DNA of 64,000 bases from Pseudomonas sp. R-28-1W-6 (GTDB lineage Bacteria; Pseudomonadota; Gammaproteobacteria; Pseudomonadales; Pseudomonadaceae): positions 120,797 to 184,796 of the forward strand of contig NZ_WELK01000006.1 of the NCBI RefSeq assembly GCF_009799925.1, in the 5' to 3' direction. The translations under genes were made by a program, and so were the position numbers. How positions within the stretch are numbered: position 1 is the first letter of the stretch; each line of letters starts with the position of its first letter. The notes under the pieces are model-generated. The model had not been told where the DNA came from and did not search any database. It was given only the letters and a program-made list of their open reading frames with translations. Below are positions 35,354 through 45,069 of this stretch, one piece after another.

Positions 35354-37537
35354 TCAGGCTTTGCCGCTGTAGTCGTTGAGCGAGATGACCCGGGTCTTGC
35401 CGACGCGGTGGCGGTAGATCTCACGCAGGTACTTGATGGTTTTCTTCACGCTGTCGCGCGACAGGCGGATGTCGTTGATCGAGACGAACTTGTCCTGGTC
35501 GTGGATCAGCTCGCGGTACTTCTTCTCGTACATCGGCTTGATCGCATACCAGTTGGTGTCGAGGATCTTCGCCGGGTTTTCGTACTCGTTGAGCATGGTT
35601 TCGATCAGTTCTTCATCGAACTCCTCGGAGACGATGAAGTCGAGCATGGCGTTGTCCAGGCTGTCGTCGTAGCGGTATTGGTCGCGGGCGAAGCAGCGCT
35701 TGATGAAGGCCACGATCAGGGTCAGGAAGTCGTCCGACAGGCACGGGCTCTTGACGATCAGGGTGGTCAGCGACAGGTTGGCCGAGGCGCCGATGACCAG
35801 CGCGTAGCGCTTCAGGGTGGTGTTGGGGAACAGGCTGTTGAGGTGGCTCTTCAGGCGGTTGAGGTCCATGTAGGACAGCTTGTAGTCCTTCGGCAGGGAC
35901 ACGATGGAGACCACCGAGGAGCAGTTCTTGAAGAAGTGCAGGTCGCTCAGCGCGCTGGCGTCGAAGCCTCCCTTCTTGTACTGCTCCAGCGCCGCGCGGT
36001 AGCGCTTGGACTCGATCGGCAGCAGGCTGATGCCTTCGATGGCCTGGGTCGCCTTGTTGAAGTGCGGCAGGTCGATGGAGCGGAAGAACAGGTCGTCGAT
36101 GTTGAGCTTGGGCTGCTCCTTCTCGAATACCTTGAACTTGTCGGTGGGCGCCGGCGGCGCCTGTTCGGCCACCACCGATTCGGCGTAGGCCACGGCCACC
36201 GGGCCGGCCAGGCTCATGAACAGGTCGTTGGCATCCAGGCGGATGGTCTCGCCGATGTCGATGCCGGCGCGGCGGAAGTAGTTCTGGTCGTAGTCGGTGG
36301 TCACCGCCTGGGCGGTGAGGATGTTGAAGATCTGCTGCGAGATGTACTGGTTGGCGTGGCGCTCCATGGCGTTCACGTCGATGTTCTGGATGTTGCCGCC
36401 GTCGCTTTCCTCGGCGTAGCGCATGATGTCGTTGGAGATCAGCATCATCGCGTTCCACGGACGGATGCGGCGCATCACGCTTTCTTCGCCGGTCTCCTCG
36501 TTGTCGAAGTTGTAGGAGAAGTCCCACTCCTCGGCGAGGTACTTGCACAGCAGGCGGCCGGCGTTGATGTGCAGGGCCTCGGACATCTCGATGCGCTGGT
36601 CGGAGATGTTCGGCAGGATGCAGATGCCGCTGGTGAAGATCGGCTCGAAGACGAAGGAGTGGTCGCGGTTGTCGTCGCTGCTCTCTTCGGTCTTGGTCTC
36701 GAAGGTCTTGCTCATGTAGGCGAACTGCTGGGCCAGGCCGAATTCCGAGGCCATGCCCGAGCCGGTGCCGCCGCCGGCGCTGAAGATGTAGAAGTACAGG
36801 CGCGACTGGTTGGCCTTGATCCCGCAGGAGTCGATCAGGTAGCTGTGGATGAACTTCCAGTCGGCATTGGTGAAGCGCTGGGTGTCCTTGTTGAGGATGA
36901 TCTTGGCCAGGTACTGGCCGAGGATCGGCGCGTTGCCCGCGCCGCCGGCATGCACCTCGGACAGGTCCATGATCTTCATCTTGCTGTAGTCGCTGAGGAA
37001 GCCGCTCTTCTCGGTCTTGCGCGAGAAGCGGATGCGCCCCTCGATATCCTTGTCCAGGTCGCCGAGCATCACCAGCGGCTCGATGAGGAATACCGGCTTG
37101 GCCGCGCGGCTGGGCGACAGGCGCAGGTTGCTGCGGATCCAGCTGGTCGGGCGCTGTTCGTTGGCCGGCTTTTCCTGGTTGCTGAATTCGTTGAGGTAGA
37201 ACTTGCGGGCGTTGTACACCAGTGAGGCGACGTCCAGGGCGATGTTGGAGCCGCAGCGGCCGAGGCCGATCAGGCACACCGAGGGGAAGTGCTGGCTGGC
37301 GCGCACATCGCTGCCGTCGTCGCTGAGCACCTTGGGGAAGACCCGTTCGCGCAGGCCGTCGAGGTTTTCCAGGATGCGCTCGATGTCGCGCTCGGTGAAG
37401 TACATGTACTGCTCGCCATTGCCGGCGGGGCTGAGGAGTGTCCGCGGGGGCGCTACGGTTTCGGGGCTTTCGGCTATGACGGGGCGCGCTTCGGAAACGG
37501 TGGACACTGCGTCTTTTTTTGTTTTCATCATCGACAT
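35354..37537 (-). CDS. Tubulin/FtsZ-superfamily (Tubulin_2-like) protein
   Basis: A 727-residue soluble protein. VCLIGLGRCGSNIALDVA at residues 87-104 looks like the first nucleotide-binding loop of tubulin/FtsZ. FSAGGGTGSGMASEFG at 252-267 is the diagnostic GGGTGSG phosphate-binding loop. A later NIDVNAMERHANQYISQQIF (385-404) could be the T7 region. The protein is about twice FtsZ length: residues 1-75 are a low-complexity extension and the last 300 or so have no recognised domain. It may be a GTP-dependent filament former. It is monocistronic and convergent with the O-antigen ligase. No good ribosome-binding site precedes ATG 37537. Confidence 0.75.
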   Translation of the reverse strand: MSMMKTKKDAVSTVSEARPVIAESPETVAPPRTLLSPAGNGEQYMYFTERDIERILENLDGLRERVFPKVLSDDGSDVRASQHFPSVCLIGLGRCGSNIALDVASLVYNARKFYLNEFSNQEKPANEQRPTSWIRSNLRLSPSRAAKPVFLIEPLVMLGDLDKDIEGRIRFSRKTEKSGFLSDYSKMKIMDLSEVHAGGAGNAPILGQYLAKIILNKDTQRFTNADWKFIHSYLIDSCGIKANQSRLYFYIFSAGGGTGSGMASEFGLAQQFAYMSKTFETKTEESSDDNRDHSFVFEPIFTSGICILPNISDQRIEMSEALHINAGRLLCKYLAEEWDFSYNFDNEETGEESVMRRIRPWNAMMLISNDIMRYAEESDGGNIQNIDVNAMERHANQYISQQIFNILTAQAVTTDYDQNYFRRAGIDIGETIRLDANDLFMSLAGPVAVAYAESVVAEQAPPAPTDKFKVFEKEQPKLNIDDLFFRSIDLPHFNKATQAIEGISLLPIESKRYRAALEQYKKGGFDASALSDLHFFKNCSSVVSIVSLPKDYKLSYMDLNRLKSHLNSLFPNTTLKRYALVIGASANLSLTTLIVKSPCLSDDFLTLIVAFIKRCFARDQYRYDDSLDNAMLDFIVSEEFDEELIETMLNEYENPAKILDTNWYAIKPMYEKKYRELIHDQDKFVSINDIRLSRDSVKKTIKYLREIYRHRVGKTRVISLNDYSGKA

Positions 37538-37673
37538 CCGGCGTGTGGGCGGCGTTGCAGGGAGGCTTGGTGGCTAAATGCCTTCTTGTTGCATGGCTCT
37601 GCACTATATACAGCCAATGGGCATTGTTCGAGCCGGCGGCAGGGTGGTTTGGGGAACTTCTTGGCGTTTTCGC

Positions 37674-39302
37674 TCAGGTTTCTACCCGATTGCGCCCAAG
37701 TTGCTTGGCCCGGTACAGCGCGGTGTCGGCCTGGCGCACCAGGTCGCGCAGCAGTTCCCCGGGTTGCAGCTGGGCGATGCCGAAGCTGGCGCTGATCGGC
37801 TGCCGCTCGAGCAGCGGGCTTGCGCTGATCAGCTCGCGCAGTTTCTCGGCCAGCTGGCGCGCTTGCTGCTGGTCGGTATGCGGCATGAGGATGAGGAATT
37901 CCTCGCCGCCCCAACGGCACAGGCTGTCCGAGTCGCGCAGGTGTTCGCGGACCCGATCGGCCAGGCGGCACAGCACCTGATCGCCGATTTCATGGCCGTG
38001 CCGGTCGTTGATCTCCTTGAAGTGGTCGATATCGAAGAACACCAGCGACAGGGGATAGCCGTAGCGCTCGGCGCGGCCGACTTCCTGCTGCGCCACTTCC
38101 TCGAACTTCAGGCGGTTCCACAGCCCGGTCAGGCGGTCGGTATTGGCCAGGCGCTCCAGCGTCGCGTTGCTGGTGAGCAGCTGCTGCTCGGTGTCCTGGC
38201 GACGGTTGATCTCGCGCTGCAGGGCGCGCGACAGGGCGGCGAAGCGCAGGGCCACGGTGCCCATCAGCAGGATGACCAGCAGGGCAATGGCGCCGCCCAG
38301 GTAGAGGGTGCGGTTGTCCTGCTCGAGGTGTTCGCTGTAGAGAAACCCGCTCAGGTTGACCGGGCCGGGCGCCATGCCCAGTTGCACGTAGCTGTTGGCG
38401 ATGGCGTCCCAGCGTCCGGGATTCATGTGCCCGAGCTGCACCAGGTCGGACATGATCAGCTTGCGCAGGGCGTCGGCCTCGAAGCGCAGGTGCTCCAGGC
38501 TCTTGCCGGGGGCATAGCGCCGGTGAATCAGCTGGATGCTTTCTTCCTGGTGCTCCAGGGCGTATTGCCAGCCCTTGAGGCTGGCCTGGACGAACGCCGC
38601 GACCCGTTTCGGCCGGTCCCTGAGCAGCTGTTCGCGGGTCACCAGCACATCGTTGTAGAAGTTCACCCCGTATTCGCGCGGGTTGATCAGGCGGTAGTCG
38701 ACGCCGCGCTGGGCCAGCCAGTAGGTCTCGTTGGAGATGTAGCCGTCATAGGCGTCGGTGCGGCCATCGATCAGGTCCTGCGGGTCGAAGCTGGTCGGCT
38801 GGATATTCAGCTGGCCTATATCGATGCCTTCGCGGCGCAGGGTGATCAGCAGCTCGGCGCTTTCCGGCGCGGGCATCAGCATCAGGCGCTTGCCGGCCAG
38901 GTCCGCGGGGGTGCGGATGCCCGAGTCGGCGCGCACGATCCACACGATGGGCGAGGTCTGCATGATCGCCGCCAGTGCCACCACCGGTTTGCCGGCCATG
39001 CGCTCGATCACCACGCCGCTGTTGCTGATGGCGAAATCGCTGCGTCCGGAGAGGATGGCGTCCACCGGCTTGAGGGCCTGCGGGCCGCCCTCGAGGATTT
39101 CCACATCCAGCCCGGCGTCGCGGTAATAGCCTTTTTCCAGGGCCATGTAGTAGCCGGCAAACTGGAACTGGTGCAGCCAGCGCAGTTGCAGGCGCAGCCT
39201 GTCGCCTGCCGTGGCGCCGCCGCAGCCCAGGCAGATCAGCAGCAGGAGCAAGAGCGACTGCCGGGCGGCACGGCGCGGGAGGTGAGGCGGGCGGTATGAC
39301 AC
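37674..39302 (-). CDS. Diguanylate cyclase with NMT1/THI5-type periplasmic binding domain
   Basis: A 542-residue membrane protein. A signal anchor leads to a periplasmic binding domain (residues 35-325) starting LRLQLRWLHQFQFAGYYMA, as in ThiY/NMT1 proteins that bind pyrimidine or aromatic ligands. A membrane helix at 335-352 and a short coiled coil lead to a GGDEF domain. The active-site motif is GGEEF at 465-469, and the inhibitory RxxD site is RDSD at 456-459, five residues before it, so both catalysis and c-di-GMP feedback look intact. The ligand is unknown. Confidence 0.9.
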   Translation of the reverse strand: MSYRPPHLPRRAARQSLLLLLLICLGCGGATAGDRLRLQLRWLHQFQFAGYYMALEKGYYRDAGLDVEILEGGPQALKPVDAILSGRSDFAISNSGVVIERMAGKPVVALAAIMQTSPIVWIVRADSGIRTPADLAGKRLMLMPAPESAELLITLRREGIDIGQLNIQPTSFDPQDLIDGRTDAYDGYISNETYWLAQRGVDYRLINPREYGVNFYNDVLVTREQLLRDRPKRVAAFVQASLKGWQYALEHQEESIQLIHRRYAPGKSLEHLRFEADALRKLIMSDLVQLGHMNPGRWDAIANSYVQLGMAPGPVNLSGFLYSEHLEQDNRTLYLGGAIALLVILLMGTVALRFAALSRALQREINRRQDTEQQLLTSNATLERLANTDRLTGLWNRLKFEEVAQQEVGRAERYGYPLSLVFFDIDHFKEINDRHGHEIGDQVLCRLADRVREHLRDSDSLCRWGGEEFLILMPHTDQQQARQLAEKLRELISASPLLERQPISASFGIAQLQPGELLRDLVRQADTALYRAKQLGRNRVET

Positions 39303-39484
39303 GGCGGACCCTGAGCTGGCACTGTGCTTTCACTCTAGCGGTTTTCCGCCCGGGCGGGACGCACGTCGTGCGCCTGGATTGTCTGCTTGGTCAACTTTTT
39401 TGCCTGGCAGGCTTGTCCGCGTCACGGCCGGCGGGGTAGGGTGGGCGGCCCGGCCTGTGTGGCTGCCGTGCGTTTGGATCTGCT

Positions 39485-40657
39485 GTGAAACCTGTTTCCC
39501 GGGCCCTGCTGATGCTGGCCTTGCTGCTGGCGGCGATCAACCTGCGCCCCGGCATCACCTCCCTGGCACCGCTGATCGAGCGGATCGCCGCCGAACTGTC
39601 CCTGAGCCGCGGGCTGATCAGCCTGACCACGGCCTTGCCGGTGCTGTGCATGGGCCTGCTGGCGCCCCTGGCGCCGCGCTTTGCCACGCGCATCGGCCTG
39701 GAACGCACCATCACCGCCTGCCTGGCCCTGATCTGCCTGGCCCTGCTGCTGCGCCTGGGCGGGCAGAGCGGCGTGCTGCTGATCGGCAGCGCCGTGCTGA
39801 TGGGCACCGGCATCGCACTGACCGGGCCGCTGTTGTCCGGTTTCATCAAGCGCCATTTCGTCGAGCACATCGGCCGCGTGGTGGGCTGGTACTCCTTCGG
39901 CATGGCCATCGGCGGCGCCGGCGGTGCGGTCCTGAGCATCCCGCTGACCCGCGCCCTGGGCGATGACTGGACCGCCGGGCTGGCGGCCTGGGCGCTGCCG
40001 GCGCTGCTCGCCGTGCTGCTGTGGGCGCGCCTGCCCAACCGCAAGGAAACCGCCAGCGCCAGCGATGGCGCCGGGTTGCCCTGGCGCGAGCCGCGGGCCT
40101 GGCTGGTCACCGGCTTCTTCGCCATCCAGGCCGGGATGTTCTACAGCATGGCCACCTGGCTGGTGGCGCGTTACCACGAGGCCGGTTTCAGCCTGCCGTA
40201 CAGCAACGGTCTGTTCGGCACCTTCATGCTGGTCGGCCTGCCCAGCGCCTGGCTGCTGCCCTGGCTGGCCCAGCGCTTCGGCATTCGCCAGCCGCTGCTG
40301 GTGTGCTGCGGCCTGGCGATGACCCTCAGCCTGGGCATGGTCACCTTCCTGCCGCAGCAGCTGCCGGAGCTCTGGGCCATGCTCATGGGCCTGGCGCTGA
40401 GCGGCTCGTTCGCCCTGTCGCTGGTGCTGCCGCTGTACGAGGTGCACACGCCGCTGGCGGTCAGCCGCTGGACCGCGATGATGCTCTGCGCCGGTTACTG
40501 CATGGCCTGTCTGGCGCCGATCCTGGTGGGCCTGGGGCGCGACCTGGCCGGCGACTACCGGCTGCCATTCATGGTCCTGACCGCCCTCGGCGGGCTGATG
40601 ACCCTGATCGCCTGGCGCCTGCGCAGCCCGAGGGCGGCGCCGGATCGCCAGAGTTAG
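39485..40657 (+). CDS. MFS transporter, CynX/NimT family
   Basis: A 390-residue protein with twelve predicted membrane segments. The N-terminal LLLAAINLRPGITSLAPLIE and the loop LAPRFATRIGLERTI are typical of the CynX/NimT (cyanate or 2-nitroimidazole transporter) branch of the major facilitator superfamily. Substrate unknown. The start is GTG 39485, in a 180-base gap divergent from the diguanylate cyclase. A palindromic repeat element begins at its stop codon. Confidence 0.87.
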   Translation: MKPVSRALLMLALLLAAINLRPGITSLAPLIERIAAELSLSRGLISLTTALPVLCMGLLAPLAPRFATRIGLERTITACLALICLALLLRLGGQSGVLLIGSAVLMGTGIALTGPLLSGFIKRHFVEHIGRVVGWYSFGMAIGGAGGAVLSIPLTRALGDDWTAGLAAWALPALLAVLLWARLPNRKETASASDGAGLPWREPRAWLVTGFFAIQAGMFYSMATWLVARYHEAGFSLPYSNGLFGTFMLVGLPSAWLLPWLAQRFGIRQPLLVCCGLAMTLSLGMVTFLPQQLPELWAMLMGLALSGSFALSLVLPLYEVHTPLAVSRWTAMMLCAGYCMACLAPILVGLGRDLAGDYRLPFMVLTALGGLMTLIAWRLRSPRAAPDRQS

Positions 40658-40817
40658 AACCTGTTTGCGATCTTTTCCAGGCACTACCAACGAAGGTGTT
40701 GGGCCCACTGATTTCAGAACCGGGCAGCTCTGCGTAGGGTGCGCCACGCGCACCAGAGGCCTGCACGTGGTTTTGTGGTGCGCACGGCGCACCCTACGAG
40801 GGATGGTAAACAGGTTC
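40657..40817. repeat. Small inverted-repeat element (MITE-like) containing a GTAGGGTGCGCC palindrome
   Basis: Outer inverted repeats AGAACCTGTTT (at 40656) and AAACAGGTTCT (to 40818) enclose about 160 bases. Inside, 40734-40797 is a palindrome with arms GTAGGGTGCGCC and GGCGCACCCTAC. The outer arm overlaps the stop of the MFS gene. No coding frame is inside, so it could be a nonautonomous element or a nested repeat. Confidence 0.5.
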
Positions 40818-40888
40818 TTGGGCACTGGTTCCTTTGCAGCGGCAAGGCCCTGTGATAGAAGGCAGCCTGCATTTCTTGGAGTACCCGC

Positions 40889-41317
40889 GTGGAGCCCGAA
40901 TCCATCGTCTATGGCTGCATCCGTGACTGGCCGTCCGGGGAGCGCGAGCAGCGCCTGCTGCGGCGCAGCACCAACCGCCGGGTGCTCGAGCAATTGCCCC
41001 AGGGCGATGCCTGGCCGTTTCTCGGCCGCGAGATGTTCTCCTTCTGCGGCAACGAGGGCGAGGGCCTGTACCAGACCCAGGTGATCCACTTCGGCGCCAG
41101 CTACCGGGCCATCGAGTACGAGTGGAGCCTGTGGGTGCAGGAGTTCGAGGCGCTACTCAAGCGCCTGTACTGGGCCAGCGCGGTGGTCCATCTGGAAACC
41201 GAGCTGAACGGTTTGCACACCTTCCGCTGGGAGTCCGAGAGCGGCTTCCACAGCCCGCAGGAGGACGACCTGCGCATGCGCTGCGTGTGGGAGCGCGAGG
41301 GCTGCCTGCGCGGTTGA
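40889..41317 (+). CDS. Conserved hypothetical protein
   Basis: A 142-residue soluble protein with no recognised domain. The sequence MEPESIVYGCIRDWP and WSLWVQEFEALLKRLYWASA look like a real conserved protein. TTGGAG lies about eight bases before the GTG start at 40889. It is rich in Trp, Glu and Arg and lacks signal peptide or membrane segment. The YnfA gene follows after 46 bases on the same strand. Confidence 0.75.
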   Translation: MEPESIVYGCIRDWPSGEREQRLLRRSTNRRVLEQLPQGDAWPFLGREMFSFCGNEGEGLYQTQVIHFGASYRAIEYEWSLWVQEFEALLKRLYWASAVVHLETELNGLHTFRWESESGFHSPQEDDLRMRCVWEREGCLRG

Positions 41318-41363
41318 GTGGTGGCGGCGCCCGGGTGTCCGATTGGCTTGAAGAGGCAGCTGA

Positions 41364-41696
41364 ATGCTCAATTACCTGTGGTTCTTTCTCGCCGCGCTGT
41401 TCGAGATCGCCGGCTGCTACGCCTTCTGGATGTGGCTGCGCCTGGGCAAGAGCGCCTGGTGGCTGGCGCCGGCGCTGCTCAGCCTGTGCCTGTTCGCCGT
41501 GCTGCTGACCCGCGTCGAGGCCGCCTATGCCGGGCGCGCCTACGCCGCCTATGGCGGGGTCTATATCGTCGCCTCGCTGTTCTGGCTGGCGGCGGTCGAG
41601 CGCACTCGGCCCCTGACCAGCGACTGGCTGGGCGCGGGCGTGTGCCTGCTCGGCGCGGCGATCATCCTGCTCGGGCCGCGCCTGGGCTGGCGCTGA
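41364..41696 (+). CDS. YnfA family (UPF0060) membrane protein
   Basis: A 110-residue protein with four membrane helices. The start [20 protein letters not shown], the loop [19 protein letters not shown] and the end [16 protein letters not shown] are diagnostic for the YnfA/UPF0060 family, which resembles small multidrug resistance proteins. A role in drug efflux has been proposed for some members. Substrate unknown here. It follows the hypothetical gene at 40889 and is itself followed by a palindromic repeat. Confidence 0.92.
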   Translation: MLNYLWFFLAALFEIAGCYAFWMWLRLGKSAWWLAPALLSLCLFAVLLTRVEAAYAGRAYAAYGGVYIVASLFWLAAVERTRPLTSDWLGAGVCLLGAAIILLGPRLGWR

Positions 41697-41714
41697 GAAC
41701 CAGTAAAGCTCCCC

Positions 41715-41778
41715 GTAGGGTGCGCCGTGCGCACCTGAATCCCCCGTAATATCCCTGATGCGCACGGCGCACCCTGCG
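41715..41778. repeat. GTAGGGTGCGCC palindromic repeat
   Basis: Arms GTAGGGTGCGCCGTGCGCAC and GTGCGCACGGCGCACCCT face each other (the second is read from its reverse complement). It is the same repeat type as inside 40657-40817 and as the half-copy at 53072-53090. Confidence 0.75.
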
Positions 41779-41838
41779 GGCGGGCGTCCTCTGTGCATCT
41801 TCGCGGGCTGCGGCGCTAGACAGCGCGCAAGCCACCGC

Positions 41839-42075
41839 TCAGTCCTGTTCCTGCAGCCACTCGCGCGGTACCTGCTCCTTGAGCAACAGCTGGCACTGCT
41901 GGCTTTCCGGGTCGAAGACGATCAACGCCTGGCCCTTGAGCAGGGCCTTGCGCGCCCGCTCGACGCGGGTGGCCAGGGGCGTCTCGTCGCCGTTGTCGGT
42001 GCCTTCGCGGCTGACGAAGTCTTCCAGCAGGCGGGTCAGGGTCTCGGCTTCGAGCAGGTCGTGGGGGATCAGCAT
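41839..42075 (-). CDS. YheU family (UPF0270) protein
   Basis: A 78-residue cytosolic protein beginning MLIPHDLLEAETLTRLLEDF, with REGTDNGDETPLATRVERAR and VFDPESQQCQLLLKEQ. These are the conserved blocks of the YheU/UPF0270 family. Function unknown. ATG 42075 gives the usual length; the longer upstream frame is not conserved-looking. Confidence 0.88.
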   Translation of the reverse strand: MLIPHDLLEAETLTRLLEDFVSREGTDNGDETPLATRVERARKALLKGQALIVFDPESQQCQLLLKEQVPREWLQEQD

Positions 42076-42207
42076 GGCGGGTCCTTGTTGGCGGGCGGCC
42101 ATCCTAGTCTGCGGTCGCGAAAATAGCTGCGCAATTTTGCCGGCTTGGCTTGCCGCCAGGCGGTCTCGTCGGGGCGACAACGGCCACCGGCCAGTCCTTG
42201 CCGCGGG

Positions 42208-44961
42208 CTAGGTTTGCTGCAGCGTCTGCTCGAGCAGGTAGCGGTCCAGGGTGCTGTAGAGCAGCTGGCAGTCCAGCGGCTTGCCGAGGAAGTCGTTCAT
42301 GCCGGCGCGGGCGCCGTGCTCGCGGTGCTCGTCGAGGATGTGCGCGGTCAGGGCGATGATCGGCACCGCCGGCAGGCGGCGGTTGTGCTCCAGCTGGCGG
42401 ATCTGCCGGGTGGCGTCGAAGCCGTCCAGCTCGGGCATCTCGCAGTCCATCAGGATCAGCTGGATCGAGGCCGGGTCGCGCCGGTACTCGGCCACCGCGG
42501 CCAGGCCGTTGCCGACCAGGCGCACGCAGTAGCCGCGTTTCTTGAGGAAACCCTGGACCACCAGCTGGTTCACCGCATTGTCCTCGGCGACCAGGATGCA
42601 CGGCGTGGCGCTGCCCGCCCCGCGCGGCTCGTCGAGCAACGGGCGCGGCGCGCTGCGCCGTTCGCTGTACAGCTCCAGCAGGGTGCCGCGCAGGCTGGTG
42701 AGGGCCACCGGCAGCGGCAGGTTGAGCAGGCGCAGGCCGTGGTGGTCCGGCAGTTGCAGCTGTTGCTGCGGCGGGTGCAGCAGCAGGACGCGCTGGCCGG
42801 GCTGCAGATGCGGGCCGATGCTGTCCAGCCAGTGGCCGATGCTGCCCGGCCATGGCGTCATCAGCACCAGCAGGGGCGGGCTCCTGAAGTCGTCCAGGTA
42901 GTCCGCCAGGCGCTGCGGGTCCTGGCAGCGCTCGGTGCGCATGCCCCAGCGCCCGAGCAGGTGGCCGAGGGCCTCCAGGCCCAGGCCGTCCAGCGAGCAG
43001 AGCAGGACGCTGCGGCCGTTGAGCAGGGCGGCCAGCTCGTCGACTGGCTCGTGCACCGCCTGCAGCGGGATATCGAAGGCGAAGCGGCTGCCCTGGCCCG
43101 GGGTGCTCTGCACCTCAATGTGCCCGTGCATCATCTCCACCAGTTCCTTGCTGATCACCAGGCCCAGGCCGCTGCCGCCGTAGCGCCGGGTGGTGCTGGA
43201 GTCGCCCTGGACGAAGGACTTGAACAGCTGGCCGAGGCTGTCGGCGCGGATGCCGATGCCGCTGTCGCGGATGGCGAAGAACAGGTGCGCCTGGCCCCGG
43301 CTGTCGCTGCGGATGCTGATGTGCAGGACCACATGGCCTTCCTGGGTAAATTTCAGGGCGTTGCTCAGCAGGTTCATCAGCACCTGCTTGAGGCGCATCG
43401 GGTCGCCCTTGATCCGTCGCGGCACGCCGCGCTCCAGGCTGACGTAGAGGCGCAGGCGCTTTTCCAGGGCCTGGCCGGTGAACAGGCTGAGGGTGTCGGA
43501 AACCAGCTGCTCGAGGTCGAACTCGATCTCCTCCAGGCTGAGCTTGCCGGACTCGATGCGGGCGTAGTCGAGGATGTCGTTGATCACCGTCATCAGCGAG
43601 CTGCCGGAGCTGCTGATGGTGTCCACGTAGAAGCGCTGGTTGCGGTCCAGGCTGGTGTCGCGCAGCAGCTGCAGCATGCCCAGCACGCCGTTCAGCGGGG
43701 TGCGGATCTCGTGGCTCATCTTGGCCAGGAAGCGGCTCTTGGCCAGGTTCTCGACCGCCGCCTGCTCGGCGGCCTGGCGCGAGCGGTAGCCTTCCTCCTT
43801 GAGCAGGTTGATGCGGTCGGCCAGGCCGATGGACAGGGTCAGCAGTTCGATGGTCACCCCGATCTTGACCACCGCCGAGCCATAGATGCCGAACAGTTCG
43901 ACGCCCAGTGAACCGCTGGTGACCAGCATGAAGGCGACCAGCAGCACGCTCCAGGCCAGCACATAGTAGGAACCATGGCGGATGCCCTGGCGCCAGGCAT
44001 ACACCCCGGTGAGCAGCAGCAGCAGCGAGACCACCAGCACGCTGAGGCTGGCCAGGATGTTCCAGGCCTGCAGGCCGATCAGCGGCGCCGACAGCAGGCC
44101 GGCGAAGACCGCCAGCATGAGCAGGCGCAGGTAGCGGTCCAGGCGCGGGAAGTGCAGGCGGGTGTGCAGGAAATGCCGGCTGAACTGGGTGGCGCTCAGG
44201 CAGTGCAGGTACATCAGGATGTAGATGCTCACCGACTGCAGGGCCACATGGTCGGGCAGCAGCTTGAACAGCATGCCGTCGAAGCAGGCGGCGAACAGGC
44301 CGACGTTGACGTTGTAGATCAGGTACCAGAAGTAGGCGCGTTCGCGCAGCGAGATGAACAGGAACAGGTTGTAGATGAACATGGCAAACAGCACACCGTA
44401 GAAGGCGCCGTTGATGCCCATGAGGTTTTCCTGGGCCGCCGCGCTGGCGCCGTAGGTGCTGAAGAACAGCGGCACGAACAGGGTGCTGGTGCTTTCCACG
44501 CGCAGCAGCAGGGTGTTGCTGCCGTGCGGCAGCTGCAGGGGGAACCAGAAGTGGCGGACCTGCACCGGGCGCTGGGCGAAGGCGAAGCGGTCGCCGCTCT
44601 GCTGGTGTTGCAGGCGCCCGTCGGCGTCCTGCAGGTAGACGTCGATCCGGTCGAGCAGGGCGTAGTTGACTTCCAGGTAGCCGGAGAGCGGTTGCGGGCG
44701 GCTGTTGACCAGGCGCAGCTTGAACCACCACACCGAGGCATTCTTGCCGAGGTTGGCGTGGTCGCCGTCGATGCCCTTAAAGTCGCTGTCCGGCAGCTGC
44801 TGCACCTGGGCCGGGCTGAGGCTGCCGTCGCGGTCTTCGTGGTAGCCCATGTAGGGCGCCAGCGACAGGCGCAGCTGGTCCCGGTCCAGAGGCGCCGGGG
44901 CGAGGGCCCAGAGGGGGCTGGCGAGGCACAGCAGGAGCACGGCCAGACAGAAGCGAGGCAT
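42208..44961 (-). CDS. 7TMR-DISM hybrid sensor histidine kinase with degenerate and intact receivers
   Basis: A 917-residue protein. A signal peptide precedes a periplasmic 7TMR-DISM extracellular domain (about 25-170, carbohydrate-binding-like jelly roll). Seven membrane helices follow (about 185-380), then a short coiled coil and a kinase core with phospho-acceptor His417 ([11 protein letters not shown]), N-box and G-boxes ([31 protein letters not shown]). Residues about 650-770 resemble a receiver but lack the acceptor Asp ([10 protein letters not shown]). The last receiver (787-917) is intact with Asp839 in [11 protein letters not shown]. Layout recalls RetS/LadS-type sensors. Confidence 0.9.
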   Translation of the reverse strand: MPRFCLAVLLLCLASPLWALAPAPLDRDQLRLSLAPYMGYHEDRDGSLSPAQVQQLPDSDFKGIDGDHANLGKNASVWWFKLRLVNSRPQPLSGYLEVNYALLDRIDVYLQDADGRLQHQQSGDRFAFAQRPVQVRHFWFPLQLPHGSNTLLLRVESTSTLFVPLFFSTYGASAAAQENLMGINGAFYGVLFAMFIYNLFLFISLRERAYFWYLIYNVNVGLFAACFDGMLFKLLPDHVALQSVSIYILMYLHCLSATQFSRHFLHTRLHFPRLDRYLRLLMLAVFAGLLSAPLIGLQAWNILASLSVLVVSLLLLLTGVYAWRQGIRHGSYYVLAWSVLLVAFMLVTSGSLGVELFGIYGSAVVKIGVTIELLTLSIGLADRINLLKEEGYRSRQAAEQAAVENLAKSRFLAKMSHEIRTPLNGVLGMLQLLRDTSLDRNQRFYVDTISSSGSSLMTVINDILDYARIESGKLSLEEIEFDLEQLVSDTLSLFTGQALEKRLRLYVSLERGVPRRIKGDPMRLKQVLMNLLSNALKFTQEGHVVLHISIRSDSRGQAHLFFAIRDSGIGIRADSLGQLFKSFVQGDSSTTRRYGGSGLGLVISKELVEMMHGHIEVQSTPGQGSRFAFDIPLQAVHEPVDELAALLNGRSVLLCSLDGLGLEALGHLLGRWGMRTERCQDPQRLADYLDDFRSPPLLVLMTPWPGSIGHWLDSIGPHLQPGQRVLLLHPPQQQLQLPDHHGLRLLNLPLPVALTSLRGTLLELYSERRSAPRPLLDEPRGAGSATPCILVAEDNAVNQLVVQGFLKKRGYCVRLVGNGLAAVAEYRRDPASIQLILMDCEMPELDGFDATRQIRQLEHNRRLPAVPIIALTAHILDEHREHGARAGMNDFLGKPLDCQLLYSTLDRYLLEQTLQQT

Positions 44962-45069
44962 CCGCGAACCCCATGGTTTGGTACGTCTGTCGCAGCACTT
45001 TGCCCGGATGCGGGCGGTGCTTCAAGCACTGGCGCGAAGCCGTGCCCGCCTTGTTGCACCGCCGGGCAT

